Source: Marinobacterium weihaiense (lineage in GTDB: Bacteria > Pseudomonadota > Gammaproteobacteria > Pseudomonadales > Balneatricaceae). From it: 64,000 nucleotides of DNA. The stretch's first letter is position 1, and each line of letters begins with the position of its first letter. The DNA is taken from assembly GCF_019061305.1 (NCBI RefSeq), contig NZ_JAHQZT010000001.1, positions 186,001-250,000 of the forward strand. Reading direction: 5' to 3'. Below the pieces are notes generated by a model. It saw only the letters and a list, made by a program, of their open reading frames with translations. It was not told the origin of the DNA and did no database searches. The position numbers were made by a program, and so were the translations under genes. Positions 8,731 through 17,756 of this stretch are shown piece by piece.

Positions 8731-8748
8731 CTATACTTACAAGTATAG
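8731..8748. promoter_or_regulatory. Symmetric divergent promoter/operator of the Amr genes
   Basis: CTATACTT-AC-AAGTATAG is an 18-bp dyad with perfect 8-bp arms. Each arm holds TATACT, a good -10 hexamer, on its own strand (8732-8737 plus, 8747-8742 minus). It lies in the middle of the 60-base gap between the divergent amrB and amrS starts, so it could serve as two overlapping promoters or as an operator. Confidence 0.55.
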
Positions 8749-8770
8749 ATCCACTGGCGAGGACTGATGC

Positions 8771-9850
8771 ATGCACATCGCTCATAGTGTTCCCACCCGC
8801 TACTGGCACCGGCTGGACAACGGCAAGCTGCAGTGCGATCTATGCCCCCGCTTTTGCAAGCTTGGCCCAGGCCAGCGCGGACTTTGCTTCGTGCGAGGGC
8901 GTGTCGGTGATGAGGTTCGGCTGTTGAGTTACGGCCTGTCCAGCGGCTTTTGCATCGACCCCGTCGAGAAGAAGCCTCTGAACCACTTTCTGCCCGGTAC
9001 ACCGGTCATGTCATTCGGCACCGCCGGCTGCAACCTGGCGTGCCGCTTTTGTCAAAACTGGGACATCAGCCGCTCCAGGCAAACGGAACGCCTCTGCGAT
9101 AGCGCATCACCGGATCAACTGGCGCGTGCGGCCGTGGCCCACGACTGCCGCAGCATTGCGTTTACCTACAATGACCCGGTGATCTTTCATGAATATGCCA
9201 TCGACGTGGCCAAGTCATGCCATCAGTATGGTCTACGCAGCATCGCCGTCAGTGCCGGCTACGTATGCCCCGCCCCCAGGGAAGAGTTTTATCAGTATAT
9301 GGATGCCGCCAACATCGACTTAAAGGCTTTCACCGAGCGGTTCTATCACAGGATCTGTGGCGGCAGTCTGGCGCCGGTGCTGGACACATTGGAGTACATC
9401 TGCCACCAGACCGATACTTGGCTGGAAATCACGACACTGCTCATACCGGGGGAAAATGACAGCGATCGCGAAATTGCTCAGCTGTCACGCTGGATCAGCA
9501 CACACTTGGGGGAGGAAGTTCCCCTGCACTTCACCGCCTTTCACCCTGACTGGAAGATGCTGGATCACCCGCCGACGCCACTGACAACACTCGAACGTGC
9601 GCGGATGATTGCCATGGAGGAAGGACTCAAATACGTCTATACCGGCAATCTGCCGGACGACACAGGCAACTCAACCTGCTGCCCAGAGTGCCGAACGCCG
9701 GTAATAGAGCGTTCCGGCTATATGATTACTGGATGGGCCGTAACATCTGAAGGCTGCTGCCAACACTGCGGTCACCGTATCGCCGGACACTTTGAAGCCA
9801 ACCCTGGTCACTGGGGCTCACGGCGGCTAGCGATTGATATCAATCGCTGA
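8771..9850 (+). CDS. amrS: AmmeMemoRadiSam system radical SAM enzyme
   Basis: The 359-residue protein is a radical S-adenosylmethionine enzyme. The cluster motif CNLACRFC is at residues 87-94 (Cys87, Cys91, Cys94), followed by QNWDIS. An N-terminal Cys set (residues 22, 25, 29, 39) and a C-terminal zinc-ribbon-like set (CCPEC near 299 and CCQHC near 333) flank the core, as is common in this subfamily, which is related to pyruvate formate-lyase activating enzymes. GAGGA lies eight bases before the ATG. It is divergent from amrB-amrA and completes the three-part AmmeMemoRadiSam set. The reaction is unknown. Its last codons overlap the DusC-like gene in a 20-bp palindrome. Confidence 0.93.
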   Translation: MHIAHSVPTRYWHRLDNGKLQCDLCPRFCKLGPGQRGLCFVRGRVGDEVRLLSYGLSSGFCIDPVEKKPLNHFLPGTPVMSFGTAGCNLACRFCQNWDISRSRQTERLCDSASPDQLARAAVAHDCRSIAFTYNDPVIFHEYAIDVAKSCHQYGLRSIAVSAGYVCPAPREEFYQYMDAANIDLKAFTERFYHRICGGSLAPVLDTLEYICHQTDTWLEITTLLIPGENDSDREIAQLSRWISTHLGEEVPLHFTAFHPDWKMLDHPPTPLTTLERARMIAMEEGLKYVYTGNLPDDTGNSTCCPECRTPVIERSGYMITGWAVTSEGCCQHCGHRIAGHFEANPGHWGSRRLAIDINR

Positions 9851-10798
9851 GATTTCAACCGCCTGCTGCAGATACTCGGTCACCCGATGCGGATCCCGTT
9901 CGGTACGAATCGTCATGAACAGTGTTTCCGCCTGGGGGTAGTGCCGCTGCATCATGCGCAACCATTGCTTGGCACGGCCAGCCACATGCTTCGTCTCCAG
10001 ACGATCCAGCACCATCAGATGGTAGGCCAACAGCAGTTCACATATCCGCGGCCAGGTCTCCACGGCCGCGAGCCCCTCACTGCCCTCACGCACCGCTTGG
10101 GCCAGAAACGGGTTGGCGATCAAACCACGCCCGATCATGACATCGTCACAACCACTGACTTCACGGCAGCGGTGGTAATCGTCGACTGTCCAGATATCAC
10201 CATTGGCCACGACCGGCACCTTCACCGCTTCGCGAATGCGATCTATCCATTCCCAGTGTGCAGGCGGCTTGTAGCCTTCCACCTTGGTACGCGCGTGAAC
10301 AGTAAGGCGCATGGCCCCGGCAGCTTCCATCGCCTGTGCGTTTTCAAGTGCCAGCGACTTGTCCTGAAACCCCAGACGCATCTTGGCACTCAGGGGCACC
10401 TGGTCCGGCAGTGCACGCCGCACCCCCGCCACAATGTCATGAACCTCTTCCGGGTCTTTCAGAAGAATGGCTCCCCCGCGGCTCTTGTTCACCGTTTTGG
10501 CAGGGCAGCCAAAATTCAGATCAATACCCGGCGCCCCCATCTCCACGGCTCGCACGGCATTTTCGCCCATTGCAACCGGGTCGTTGCCCAGTAGTTGCAC
10601 CAGTACCGGTGTCCCCGACGGCGTCTGACTGCCGGCTCCGAGTTCAGGCGCCAGGCGACGAAACACCGATTCCGGCAGCAATTGATCCGTTACGCGAATG
10701 AATTCGGTAACGCACACGTCCACTCCCTGAATCCGCGTCAGCACATCACGCAGGGAATGATCCAAGACGCCCTCCATCGGGGCCAGGTATATCTTCAT
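9827..10798 (-). CDS. dusC: tRNA-dihydrouridine synthase, DusC-like
   Basis: This flavin enzyme reduces a uridine in tRNA to dihydrouridine; DusC members act on U16. The protein has 323 residues, starts MKIYLAPMEGVLDHSLRDVL, and has the catalytic cysteine at residue 98 in NFGCPAKTVNKSRGGA. FMN-site and TIM-barrel motifs follow (KMRLGF, LTVHARTK, VANGDIWTVDD, DDVMIGRGLIANPFL). The LTVHARTKVEGYKPPA stretch and the EFIRVTDQ start favour DusC over DusA or DusB. The gene runs toward amrS and overlaps its end by 24 bases. It lies downstream of metZ with a hairpin between. Confidence 0.88.
   Translation of the reverse strand: MKIYLAPMEGVLDHSLRDVLTRIQGVDVCVTEFIRVTDQLLPESVFRRLAPELGAGSQTPSGTPVLVQLLGNDPVAMGENAVRAVEMGAPGIDLNFGCPAKTVNKSRGGAILLKDPEEVHDIVAGVRRALPDQVPLSAKMRLGFQDKSLALENAQAMEAAGAMRLTVHARTKVEGYKPPAHWEWIDRIREAVKVPVVANGDIWTVDDYHRCREVSGCDDVMIGRGLIANPFLAQAVREGSEGLAAVETWPRICELLLAYHLMVLDRLETKHVAGRAKQWLRMMQRHYPQAETLFMTIRTERDPHRVTEYLQQAVEISAIDINR
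9829..9848. repeat. 20-bp perfect palindrome at convergent gene ends
   Basis: AGCGATTGATATCAATCGCT is identical to its own reverse complement. It covers the last codons of both amrS (plus) and the DusC-like gene (minus), so both proteins end in AIDINR. A perfect palindrome has no loop, so it is more like a protein-binding site than a terminator. Confidence 0.9.
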
Positions 10799-10817
10799 AG
10801 TGGGAATATCAGCATGA

Positions 10818-10838
10818 GGCCACTCCTGCGGAGTGGCC
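10818..10838 (-). terminator. Hairpin after metZ
   Basis: GGCCACTCC and GGAGTGGCC form a perfect 9-bp stem around a 3-base loop between the metZ stop and the start of the DusC-like gene. No T-run follows on the minus strand, so it may only weaken read-through or protect the metZ mRNA end. Confidence 0.5.
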
Positions 10839-10846
10839 AGACAGGA

Positions 10847-12073
10847 TCAGGCGCGCAGTGCATCAAGGCCGCGCTGGAGGTCGGCCTTGAGGTCATCAAT
10901 GGATTCAAGACCGACCGAGAAACGAATCAGCCCTTCACGAATGCCGGCAGCTTCACGCTCCTCGGCACTCATTCGCCCATGCGTCGTGGTGGCCGGATGC
11001 GTAATGGTGGTTTTGACGTCGCCCAGATTGCCCGTGATGGACACCATGCGGGTCGCATCGATGAAGCGCCAAGCTTCATCTCGCTCGCCTTCCACCTCGA
11101 ACGACAGTACGCCGCCGAACGCTGACTGCTGCTTGCAGGCCAGTGCGTATTGGGGGTGATCCGGCAGGCCGGAATAATACACCTTGCGAATACCCGGCTG
11201 CTGCTGCAGCCAGGTGGCAATGGCCAATGCACTTTCGCTCTGGGCACGCATGCGCAGCGGCAGAGTCTCCAGCCCCTTGAGAAAGACCCAAGCATTGAAC
11301 GGGCTCATGCAGGCACCACCGGTACGGATGAGACCGAACACCTCTTCCATCTCGGCGCTGCGTCCGACCAGCACGCCGCCCACGCAGCGCCCCTGGCCAT
11401 CCAGATACTTGGTCGCGGAATGCATGACGATATCCGCTCCGAGCGACAGCGGACGCTGCAAGGCAGGCGTCAGGAAGCAATTGTCCACGGTCAGCAGTGC
11501 ATCATGACGATGAGCAATGGCTGCCACAGCCTCGATATCAGTCAACTCGGCCAGCGGATTGGACGGGGTTTCCATGAAAAACAGGCGGGTCGAAGGCGTC
11601 ACGGCTGCTTCCCAGGCTTCCAGGTCCGTCGGATCGACGAATGTGGTGCTGATCCCCGCACGGCTGAGGTACTTGGTGAACAGCGATACCGTAGAGCCGA
11701 ACACGCTGCGTGAACAAACCACATGATCGCCATGCGTCAATAGCGCCAGACCGAGATTGAGAATGGCCGCCATGCCGGAGGATGTTGCCACGGCGCGCTC
11801 TCCCCCTTCCAATGCGGCAATGCGCTGCTCAAAGGCCTCGACCGTAGGGTTGGTAAAGCGGGAATAGATATTCCCCGCTTCGTCTCCGCCAAAGCGAGCC
11901 GCCGCTTCCCGTGCACTGGAAAAAACAAAGCTTGATGTTGCGAAAATGGCATCCGAATGCTCGCCCTCGGCGGTACGGCTTTGGCCGGCACGCACCGACA
12001 GCGTATCGATGTCATAGTTTGCATCAGCTTCAAACTGAATACGCTGAGCGCGTTCATACGTGGATTGACTCAT
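10847..12073 (-). CDS. metZ: O-succinylhomoserine sulfhydrylase
   Basis: This PLP enzyme makes homocysteine directly from O-succinylhomoserine and sulfide in methionine synthesis. The 408-residue product has the Cys/Met-metabolism PLP fold: ATSSFVFSSAREAAARF, the NIYSRFTNPTVEAFE segment, the SGMAAI box, and the PLP lysine in SATKYLDGQGRCVGG. The start at 12073 has GAGG six bases upstream, overlapping the purF stop; the TTG at 12085 is not needed. purF-metZ is the arrangement seen in Pseudomonas. Sequence and neighbours favour MetZ over MetB or MetY. Confidence 0.92.
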   Translation of the reverse strand: MSQSTYERAQRIQFEADANYDIDTLSVRAGQSRTAEGEHSDAIFATSSFVFSSAREAAARFGGDEAGNIYSRFTNPTVEAFEQRIAALEGGERAVATSSGMAAILNLGLALLTHGDHVVCSRSVFGSTVSLFTKYLSRAGISTTFVDPTDLEAWEAAVTPSTRLFFMETPSNPLAELTDIEAVAAIAHRHDALLTVDNCFLTPALQRPLSLGADIVMHSATKYLDGQGRCVGGVLVGRSAEMEEVFGLIRTGGACMSPFNAWVFLKGLETLPLRMRAQSESALAIATWLQQQPGIRKVYYSGLPDHPQYALACKQQSAFGGVLSFEVEGERDEAWRFIDATRMVSITGNLGDVKTTITHPATTTHGRMSAEEREAAGIREGLIRFSVGLESIDDLKADLQRGLDALRA

Positions 12074-12081
12074 GCGTCGCC

Positions 12082-13605
12082 TCAATCGATCTTGTTGTGC
12101 AAGTCAGCCGACTCGTTGCCGTCATCGGAAGCCGGCTCAGAGGCAGCCTTGGCGTCATCGTTACGCTTGGCATCAATACGTGCCAGGTAATCCTCATCCA
12201 CCGTGCCAGTCACATAGCGACCATCGAAGACGCAGGTATCAAACTCCTTGATCTCCGGGTTGAAGCAGGTCACGGACGCCTTGAGGTCGTCCAGGTCCTG
12301 ATACAACATCCAGTCACAGCCAATGTACTCACCCACTTCGTCAGCGGTACGGCCGTGGGCAATCAGCTCACTGGCAGACGGCATGTCGATACCATAGACA
12401 TTGGGGAAGCGCACTTCCGGTGCTGCGGAGGCAAAATAGACCTTCCGTGCGCCCGCATCACGGGCCATCTGCACGATCTGCTTGGAGGTGGTACCGCGTA
12501 CGATGGAATCGTCCACCAGCATGACCACCTTGTCACGGAATTCGGCCTGAATCGGATTCAGCTTCTGACGCACCGACTTCTTGCGCAGTGTCTGCCCGGG
12601 CATGATGAAGGTGCGGCCGATGTAGCGGTTCTTGATGAAACCTTCGCGGAAAGTAACGTCCAGTGCACGCGCCATTTCCAACGCAGCGGTACGACTGGTA
12701 TCCGGGATCGGGATGATCACGTCGATATCATGAGCCGGCATAACGCGCTTGACCTTCTCGGCCAGCTTGACGCCCATTTCCATACGGGAATGGTGTACGG
12801 ATACACCGTCGATGATGGAGTCCGGGCGCGCCAGGTACACATATTCGAACAGGCAGGGGGCAATCTTGCTTTCCGGCACGCACTGACGCGTTGCTACCTT
12901 GCCGTCGGTATCAATAAAGATCGCTTCACCCGGTGCCAAGTCGCGCACCATTTCGAAACCGGACGTATCCAATGCCACGCTTTCGGACGCAACCATGTAC
13001 TCTTCACCGGCGTCGGTCACCCGCTTGCCATACACCAGCGGACGAATGCCGCAAGGATCACGAAAGGCCACGATGCCATAACCGGTAATGATGGCGACTA
13101 CGGCGTAACCACCCTGACAGCGACGGTGCACCTGTTCGACGGCCTGAAAGATATCTTCGGCGGTCGGCTGCAGCTTGCCGATCTGCTGCAGTTCATGCGC
13201 AAGGATATTCAGCAGCACTTCGGAATCGGACGTTGTGTTGATGTGACGCAGATCTGAGCGGAAAATCTCGTCAGCCAGCTTGTCAGCATTGGTCAGGTTG
13301 CCGTTATGGGCGAGTGCAATACCGTAAGGTGAGTTGACATAGAACGGCTGTGCTTCAGCAGCACTGGAGCTACCCGCCGTCGGGTATCGGACATGCCCGA
13401 TACCCATGTTGCCATTCAGCTTTTTCATGTGCCGCGTACGGAACACTTCATTAACGAGACCGTTATCCTTGCGCAGGAAGAAACGGTTGCCCTCACAGGT
13501 CACCATGCCGGCCGCGTCCTGGCCACGGTGCTGCAGCACCGTCAAAGCATCAAAAATAGTCTGGTTTACGTAGGACTTGGCAACAATGCCGACGATACCG
13601 CACAT
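12082..13605 (-). CDS. purF: Amidophosphoribosyltransferase
   Basis: First committed enzyme of purine synthesis: it joins the amide nitrogen of glutamine to PRPP to give phosphoribosylamine. The 507-residue product starts MCGIVGIV, giving the N-terminal nucleophile Cys2 of class II amidotransferases after Met removal. The glutaminase domain covers about 1-230 ([24 protein letters not shown]). The PRPP loop [17 protein letters not shown] is near residue 365. The length fits the proteobacterial type without a long propeptide. It lies after cvpA with an intrinsic terminator between them, and just before metZ. Confidence 0.97.
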   Translation of the reverse strand: MCGIVGIVAKSYVNQTIFDALTVLQHRGQDAAGMVTCEGNRFFLRKDNGLVNEVFRTRHMKKLNGNMGIGHVRYPTAGSSSAAEAQPFYVNSPYGIALAHNGNLTNADKLADEIFRSDLRHINTTSDSEVLLNILAHELQQIGKLQPTAEDIFQAVEQVHRRCQGGYAVVAIITGYGIVAFRDPCGIRPLVYGKRVTDAGEEYMVASESVALDTSGFEMVRDLAPGEAIFIDTDGKVATRQCVPESKIAPCLFEYVYLARPDSIIDGVSVHHSRMEMGVKLAEKVKRVMPAHDIDVIIPIPDTSRTAALEMARALDVTFREGFIKNRYIGRTFIMPGQTLRKKSVRQKLNPIQAEFRDKVVMLVDDSIVRGTTSKQIVQMARDAGARKVYFASAAPEVRFPNVYGIDMPSASELIAHGRTADEVGEYIGCDWMLYQDLDDLKASVTCFNPEIKEFDTCVFDGRYVTGTVDEDYLARIDAKRNDDAKAASEPASDDGNESADLHNKID

Positions 13606-13632
13606 TCAATCCACCTCAGAAGGATGTCGCTT

Positions 13633-13662
13633 AAAAAATGGCGCCGAGCGATCTGCTCAGCG
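13633..13662 (-). terminator. Intrinsic terminator between cvpA and purF
   Basis: On the minus strand CGCTGAGC and GCTCGGCG form an 8-bp stem with one G-U pair and a 5-base loop, followed after CCA by six T. The cvpA stop codon lies inside the stem, and purF starts 28 bases after the T-run. It may cut cvpA-purF read-through. Confidence 0.7.
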
Positions 13663-14151
13663 TCCGATGTTCCATATTACCTGCCCGACGTCACTGGCCA
13701 CCTGACGGGTCCAGCCCTCGAGCAATACAAAATGAGGAATCAATTCTGATTCCTGCCACCAGCGATCCTGGATGGCGGGAGTCATGCCCAGAAGAGCCAC
13801 AATGACAATCACGACGAGACCGCCGCGAACCGCACCGAACCCCATGCCCAACACGCGGTCAGAGCTGGTCAGTCCGGTTGCATTCACCAGGGCCGAAAAC
13901 AATGCACCGACAAGCGCACCAGCAATCAGCGTAATAACGAAGAGAATAGCAAACGCCGATACCAGACGCAGTGATGGAGTCTGGATGTAGGCTTCCAGCA
14001 GGACGCTGAGTGAAGGTGAGAACAGGCGTGCCAATACAAAGGCGGTTACCCAGGTCAGGAGGGATATCGCTTCGCGCACAAAGCCGCGTTTGAGGCTCAT
14101 CAGGCTAGAAATTGCAATGATGCCAAGAATGGTCCAGTCAGCCCAGTTCAT
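13657..14151 (-). CDS. cvpA: CvpA family membrane protein
   Basis: The 164-residue protein is an integral inner-membrane protein of the CvpA family, needed for colicin V production in E. coli and linked to envelope stress tolerance. It begins MNWADWTILGIIAISSLMSL and shows four hydrophobic helices at about 5-25, 30-50, 62-88 and 103-122. GLTSSDRVLGMGFGAVRGGLVV is the conserved cytoplasmic-to-membrane motif. It lies upstream of purF as in most gammaproteobacteria. Confidence 0.93.
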   Translation of the reverse strand: MNWADWTILGIIAISSLMSLKRGFVREAISLLTWVTAFVLARLFSPSLSVLLEAYIQTPSLRLVSAFAILFVITLIAGALVGALFSALVNATGLTSSDRVLGMGFGAVRGGLVVIVIVALLGMTPAIQDRWWQESELIPHFVLLEGWTRQVASDVGQVIWNIGR

Positions 14152-14218
14152 CGTTGATCGCCAGTCTCGAAAACAGCGCGCATTCTAACAGAGCCCACCG
14201 GTCAACCCAATGGTGAAT

Positions 14219-14770
14219 TCATTGTGTCGTGAATCGAACAATCATGCCTTCCAACGAGTAATCCCGCTTCAGACGCCCCTGCAATTGCTCAAGGCGCGTA
14301 CGCTGCAGATCGGGACCGACAAAGACCCTTACCAGGTCCGAACCATGACGTATGTAAACCTTGTATCCGTCCGCCACCAGCTCCTTGCGCAGAGCATGGG
14401 CATTGGCCTCATCACGAAAACTGGCCAGCTGCAGCGTCCAGGCAACTGGCACCTGCTCCTTGTCCAGCGCCGGGGTATCCCTGGTAGCATCGATCACGGG
14501 CTGCGCTTGCTCTACAGCAGGGCTGACCTGACGATCTGGCACCTTGACCACCGCGGGAGCGGCAGGATCGGCGGGATCGGGGGTATCAGGCAGCGAAGGA
14601 TTGACCGGCTCGATATCGACCGGCGCCGGCAGTGCCGGTGCCGGCGGGATACGCTCACTGAGATGGCGTTCCCGGTAGCCGGAGCCATCGAGCAGCAGCG
14701 GAAACAGAACAAGCGCAGAGACAATGACTGCCGCCGCGCCCACCAGCCGTTTCTTCTGCCGGTCGGTCAT
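14219..14770 (-). CDS. dedD: SPOR domain protein, DedD-like
   Basis: This 183-residue protein has a short cytoplasmic N-terminus, one transmembrane helix (about 10-30), a Pro/Ala-rich periplasmic linker, and a C-terminal SPOR domain from about residue 108 (WTLQLASFRDEANAHALRKE through YSLEGMIVRF). SPOR domains bind denuded septal peptidoglycan and DedD aids cell division. Its ATG overlaps the folC stop by four bases. The symbol rests on domain layout and the folC-dedD-cvpA gene order. Confidence 0.85.
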   Translation of the reverse strand: MTDRQKKRLVGAAAVIVSALVLFPLLLDGSGYRERHLSERIPPAPALPAPVDIEPVNPSLPDTPDPADPAAPAVVKVPDRQVSPAVEQAQPVIDATRDTPALDKEQVPVAWTLQLASFRDEANAHALRKELVADGYKVYIRHGSDLVRVFVGPDLQRTRLEQLQGRLKRDYSLEGMIVRFTTQ

Positions 14771-16056
14771 TGCACCCCCTGCCGGGATACCAGGGCCAGT
14801 GCGTCGGCCACCGTAAAGAATGAGCCGGCGATAACCACACGACTGTTCGCAGCCTCTTCAACGACCTGCGCAACAGCGGTAGCCACGGATGCACTGCTGG
14901 AGATGCAGGATTCAGGGACTCCTGCATCCATCAGCACCCGCGACAATTCATCGGCATCCGCCCCGCGAGGCACATCAAGCGTCACCGGATACCAGTGCTC
15001 AACCACGGGCTTGAGGTGGTCGACAACGGCTGCAATATCTTTATCTGACAGCATTCCGAGGATCAGCGATACGGGCCGCTTACTCTGATCAGCCTCGAGC
15101 CTACTGGCAAGATAAGCCGCAGCCTCCGGATTATGTGCTACATCCAGCGTCACACCCAGCTCACCGAGCTGCGTCGACTGCATGCGACCAGTCAATTGCG
15201 CATGCTTGAAGCCATTGCGAATGGCGTCTTCATGAATGACAAAAGGCAAAAACTGCAACGCTTGGAGCACCAATGCGGCATTCTGTACAGGCAAGACAGG
15301 CAGCGGCAGGTGACGGTACTGCAGCGGCATGCCTTGCGCGCTCTGCCCACTCCATTCCCAGCCGTCTGCAAGCACAACAAAGCGATAATCACGACCGTTA
15401 CACAACAGAGGGGCCGATAGAACGTCCGCATGCTCAATCAGTGCACGCGGAACATCTGGATCGCCGCACAGGGCAGGCTTGCCAGCCCTGTAGATACCGG
15501 CCTTCTCGAATCCAATTGCCTCACGGTCACTGCCCAGCCAGTCGGTATGGTCCAGCGCAACCGTGGTTACCAGGGCAATATCCGCATCGACAATATTGAC
15601 CGCATCCAGGCGACCACCCAGACCCACTTCCAACAACGCCACATCGACCTGCTGCTCCGTGAACACAAGCAATGCAGCCAAGGTACCATATTCAAAGTAC
15701 GTAAGCGGCACCCCCTCACGCGCCTGTTCAATGGTGTTGAAGGCACGAATCAGGGATGCATCATCAATCGGTTGCCCTGATACCGAAATCCGCTCGTTGT
15801 AGCGCAGGAAATGCGGCGAGGTGTAGACGCCGGTCTTGACACCCTGCTGACGCAGGATCGAGTCCAGCATGGCCAGCGTCGAGCCTTTGCCATTGGTGCC
15901 CGCAACAATAACACGCGTTGCAGTGGACAGGTTGATCGGCAACCGATCGGCGACTGCTTTGAGGCGATCAAGCCCCAACTCTATTTCGCTGGGATGACAG
16001 GCCTCGATACGCTCGAGCCAATCAGTGAGCGTCTGTGGCAGCTCGGGTGCATTCAT
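14767..16056 (-). CDS. folC: Folylpolyglutamate synthase / dihydrofolate synthase
   Basis: FolC adds glutamate to dihydropteroate and then chains glutamates on folates, using ATP. The 429-residue product has the P-loop [14 protein letters not shown] near residue 50 and the family segments [43 protein letters not shown] and [20 protein letters not shown]. The C-terminal ligase domain holds [10 protein letters not shown]. It overlaps accD by four bases and dedD by four bases, so the three genes form a coupled operon. Confidence 0.95.
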   Translation of the reverse strand: MNAPELPQTLTDWLERIEACHPSEIELGLDRLKAVADRLPINLSTATRVIVAGTNGKGSTLAMLDSILRQQGVKTGVYTSPHFLRYNERISVSGQPIDDASLIRAFNTIEQAREGVPLTYFEYGTLAALLVFTEQQVDVALLEVGLGGRLDAVNIVDADIALVTTVALDHTDWLGSDREAIGFEKAGIYRAGKPALCGDPDVPRALIEHADVLSAPLLCNGRDYRFVVLADGWEWSGQSAQGMPLQYRHLPLPVLPVQNAALVLQALQFLPFVIHEDAIRNGFKHAQLTGRMQSTQLGELGVTLDVAHNPEAAAYLASRLEADQSKRPVSLILGMLSDKDIAAVVDHLKPVVEHWYPVTLDVPRGADADELSRVLMDAGVPESCISSSASVATAVAQVVEEAANSRVVIAGSFFTVADALALVSRQGVQ

Positions 16057-16997
16057 GCCTTGCCGGATTCCGCTTCGTCTTCAATCGGCTCTACAGGCTC
16101 TGCCGGAGCCGTGACAGGTTCTTCAGCAACCTGAGCCTCAACAGCATCATGCTGCATCAACTTGCGCAGAATGCCGGAGATACGGGCAGGCAGCTCGCTG
16201 CGGCCGATAATCATGTCGACCTGACCGTGTTCCAGCAGGAATTCACTGCGCTGGAAGCCTTCGGGCAACTTCTCGCGCACGGTCTGCTCAATGACACGCG
16301 GGCCGGCAAAACCGATCAACGCATTGGGTTCGGCAATATTCAAATCCCCCAGCATCGCCAGCGATGCGGACACGCCGCCGTATACCGGATCCGTCAGTAC
16401 CGAAATGTAGGGAATACCGGCTTGTTTCAGTTTTTCCAGCGCGGCACTGGTCTTGGCCATCTGCATCAGGGACAGCAACGCTTCCTGCATGCGCGCGCCA
16501 CCGGAAGCAGCGAAGCAGATCAACGGAATACCCTCTTCAAGCGAAATGCGAGCCGCACGCACGAAACGCTCACCCACAACCGCCCCCATGGAGCCGCCCA
16601 TAAAGCTGAATTCGAAAGCAACTGCAACAACCGGGAGGCCCTGAACCTGGCCGCGCATGGCGATCAGCGCATCCTTCTCGCCAGTCTGCTTCTGTGCAGC
16701 ACTCAGGCGGTCCTTGTATTTCTTGGAATCGCGGAACTTGAGACGATCAACCGGCGTAACCTCGGCAGCCACTTCCTGACGCCCTTCCTCATCGAGGAAC
16801 AGCTCCAAGCGGCGACGGGCGTTCAAACGCATATGATGGTCGCACTTGGGGCAAACATTGAGGTTCTTTTCAAGCTCGGGACGGTACAGAATCGAATCGC
16901 ACTTGGGACACTTCTTCCACAACCCTTCAGGGATATTGGCGCGCTTTTTTTCATTGCGCACCAGAGACGGTACGATTTTTTCCAGCCAGTTGCTCAT
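16053..16997 (-). CDS. accD: Acetyl-CoA carboxylase carboxyltransferase subunit beta
   Basis: AccD with AccA transfers the carboxyl group from biotin to acetyl-CoA, the first step of fatty acid synthesis. The 314-residue product has the N-terminal C4 zinc ribbon (CPKCDS near 28 and CPKCDHHM near 50) and the carboxyltransferase core with [18 protein letters not shown] and [16 protein letters not shown]. The last 30 residues are an acidic Pro/Glu-rich tail of the sort that varies between species. A stem-loop and an AT-rich likely promoter lie in the gap before it. Confidence 0.97.
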   Translation of the reverse strand: MSNWLEKIVPSLVRNEKKRANIPEGLWKKCPKCDSILYRPELEKNLNVCPKCDHHMRLNARRRLELFLDEEGRQEVAAEVTPVDRLKFRDSKKYKDRLSAAQKQTGEKDALIAMRGQVQGLPVVAVAFEFSFMGGSMGAVVGERFVRAARISLEEGIPLICFAASGGARMQEALLSLMQMAKTSAALEKLKQAGIPYISVLTDPVYGGVSASLAMLGDLNIAEPNALIGFAGPRVIEQTVREKLPEGFQRSEFLLEHGQVDMIIGRSELPARISGILRKLMQHDAVEAQVAEEPVTAPAEPVEPIEDEAESGKA

Positions 16998-17016
16998 GTT
17001 TCACGTTCCTGTTCAC

Positions 17017-17045
17017 GCCTTGCCTCTTCAAACGAAAGACAAGGC
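17017..17045 (-). promoter_or_regulatory. Stem-loop in accD leader
   Basis: GCCTTG (minus, 17045-17040) pairs with CAAGGC (17022-17017), with a few extra pairs (CTT/AAG) inside. It lies about 20 bases before the accD start, where it could affect translation. In E. coli AccD binds its own mRNA; whether this hairpin plays such a role is only a guess. Confidence 0.3.
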
Positions 17046-17082
17046 TATTGGAAATCAGTTACTTACTATAATACACAATGCT

Positions 17083-17700
17083 TTAAGACTGCTGAACGGC
17101 AGCCATGAAAGCTGAAATACGGGCATAATCCTTTCGCCCCGGCGCCATTTCCACACCACCAGACACATCCACGGCATAGGGCTTGACCTGACGAATGGCC
17201 GCGGCCACGTTGGTAGGCTCAAGCCCACCGGCCAGAATCAGCCGAGGCGCCAACTCAGGCGGAATCAGCGCCCAATCAAACACTTCCCCCGTCCCTCCGG
17301 GCACACCGGGACGGTAAGCATCCAGAAGAATGGAGCGCGCACTGCCGTAGTGTGCAGCCGTAGCCAGCACGTCGGTACCGGGTCGCATTCTGAGCGCCTT
17401 GATATAAGATCGGGAAAATCCGCGACAATAATCTTCAGACTCATCACCATGAAACTGCAACAGGTCGATACCCGTGCGCGCGATCACAGCGGCAACCTGC
17501 TCCCGCTCGGCATTCACGAACAGACCCACCGTCGTTACAAACGGCGGAAGCTCGGCAATGATGTCCGCAACGACTTCGGGAGACACATAGCGAGGGCTCG
17601 GCTCGTAGAAGACAAACCCGAGGGCATGAGCCCCTGCCTTAATGGCAGCCATGGCGTCATCAACACAGGTGATACCGCAAATTTTGGCGCGTGTAATCAT
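17083..17700 (-). CDS. trpF: Phosphoribosylanthranilate isomerase
   Basis: TrpF performs the third step of tryptophan synthesis on phosphoribosylanthranilate. The 205-residue protein starts [20 protein letters not shown], with the catalytic cysteine in KICGIT. Further motifs are [23 protein letters not shown], the catalytic Asp in LLDAY and the phosphate-binding [14 protein letters not shown] and [15 protein letters not shown]. The ATG at 17700 matches the family start; the frame to 17724 is not needed. It stands between truA and accD, as in Pseudomonas, separate from the other trp genes. Confidence 0.95.
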   Translation of the reverse strand: MITRAKICGITCVDDAMAAIKAGAHALGFVFYEPSPRYVSPEVVADIIAELPPFVTTVGLFVNAEREQVAAVIARTGIDLLQFHGDESEDYCRGFSRSYIKALRMRPGTDVLATAAHYGSARSILLDAYRPGVPGGTGEVFDWALIPPELAPRLILAGGLEPTNVAAAIRQVKPYAVDVSGGVEMAPGRKDYARISAFMAAVQQS

Positions 17701-17756
17701 GCTGTTTCCCGGAAAATGGCACAAGCCGACAATATTACCAAAGCCGTATCCAAGCG

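Noticed and set aside
8527-8748. Plus-strand frame crossing the amrB start
   Set aside because: No ribosome-binding site or family pattern; lies over amrB and its promoter.
11911-13257. 448-codon open frame on the plus strand
   Set aside because: Antisense to metZ and purF; its composition (His, Gln, Thr rich) is typical of a shadow of GC-rich coding DNA.
16035-17108. 357-codon open frame on the plus strand
   Set aside because: Antisense to accD; no recognisable domain and no start signal.
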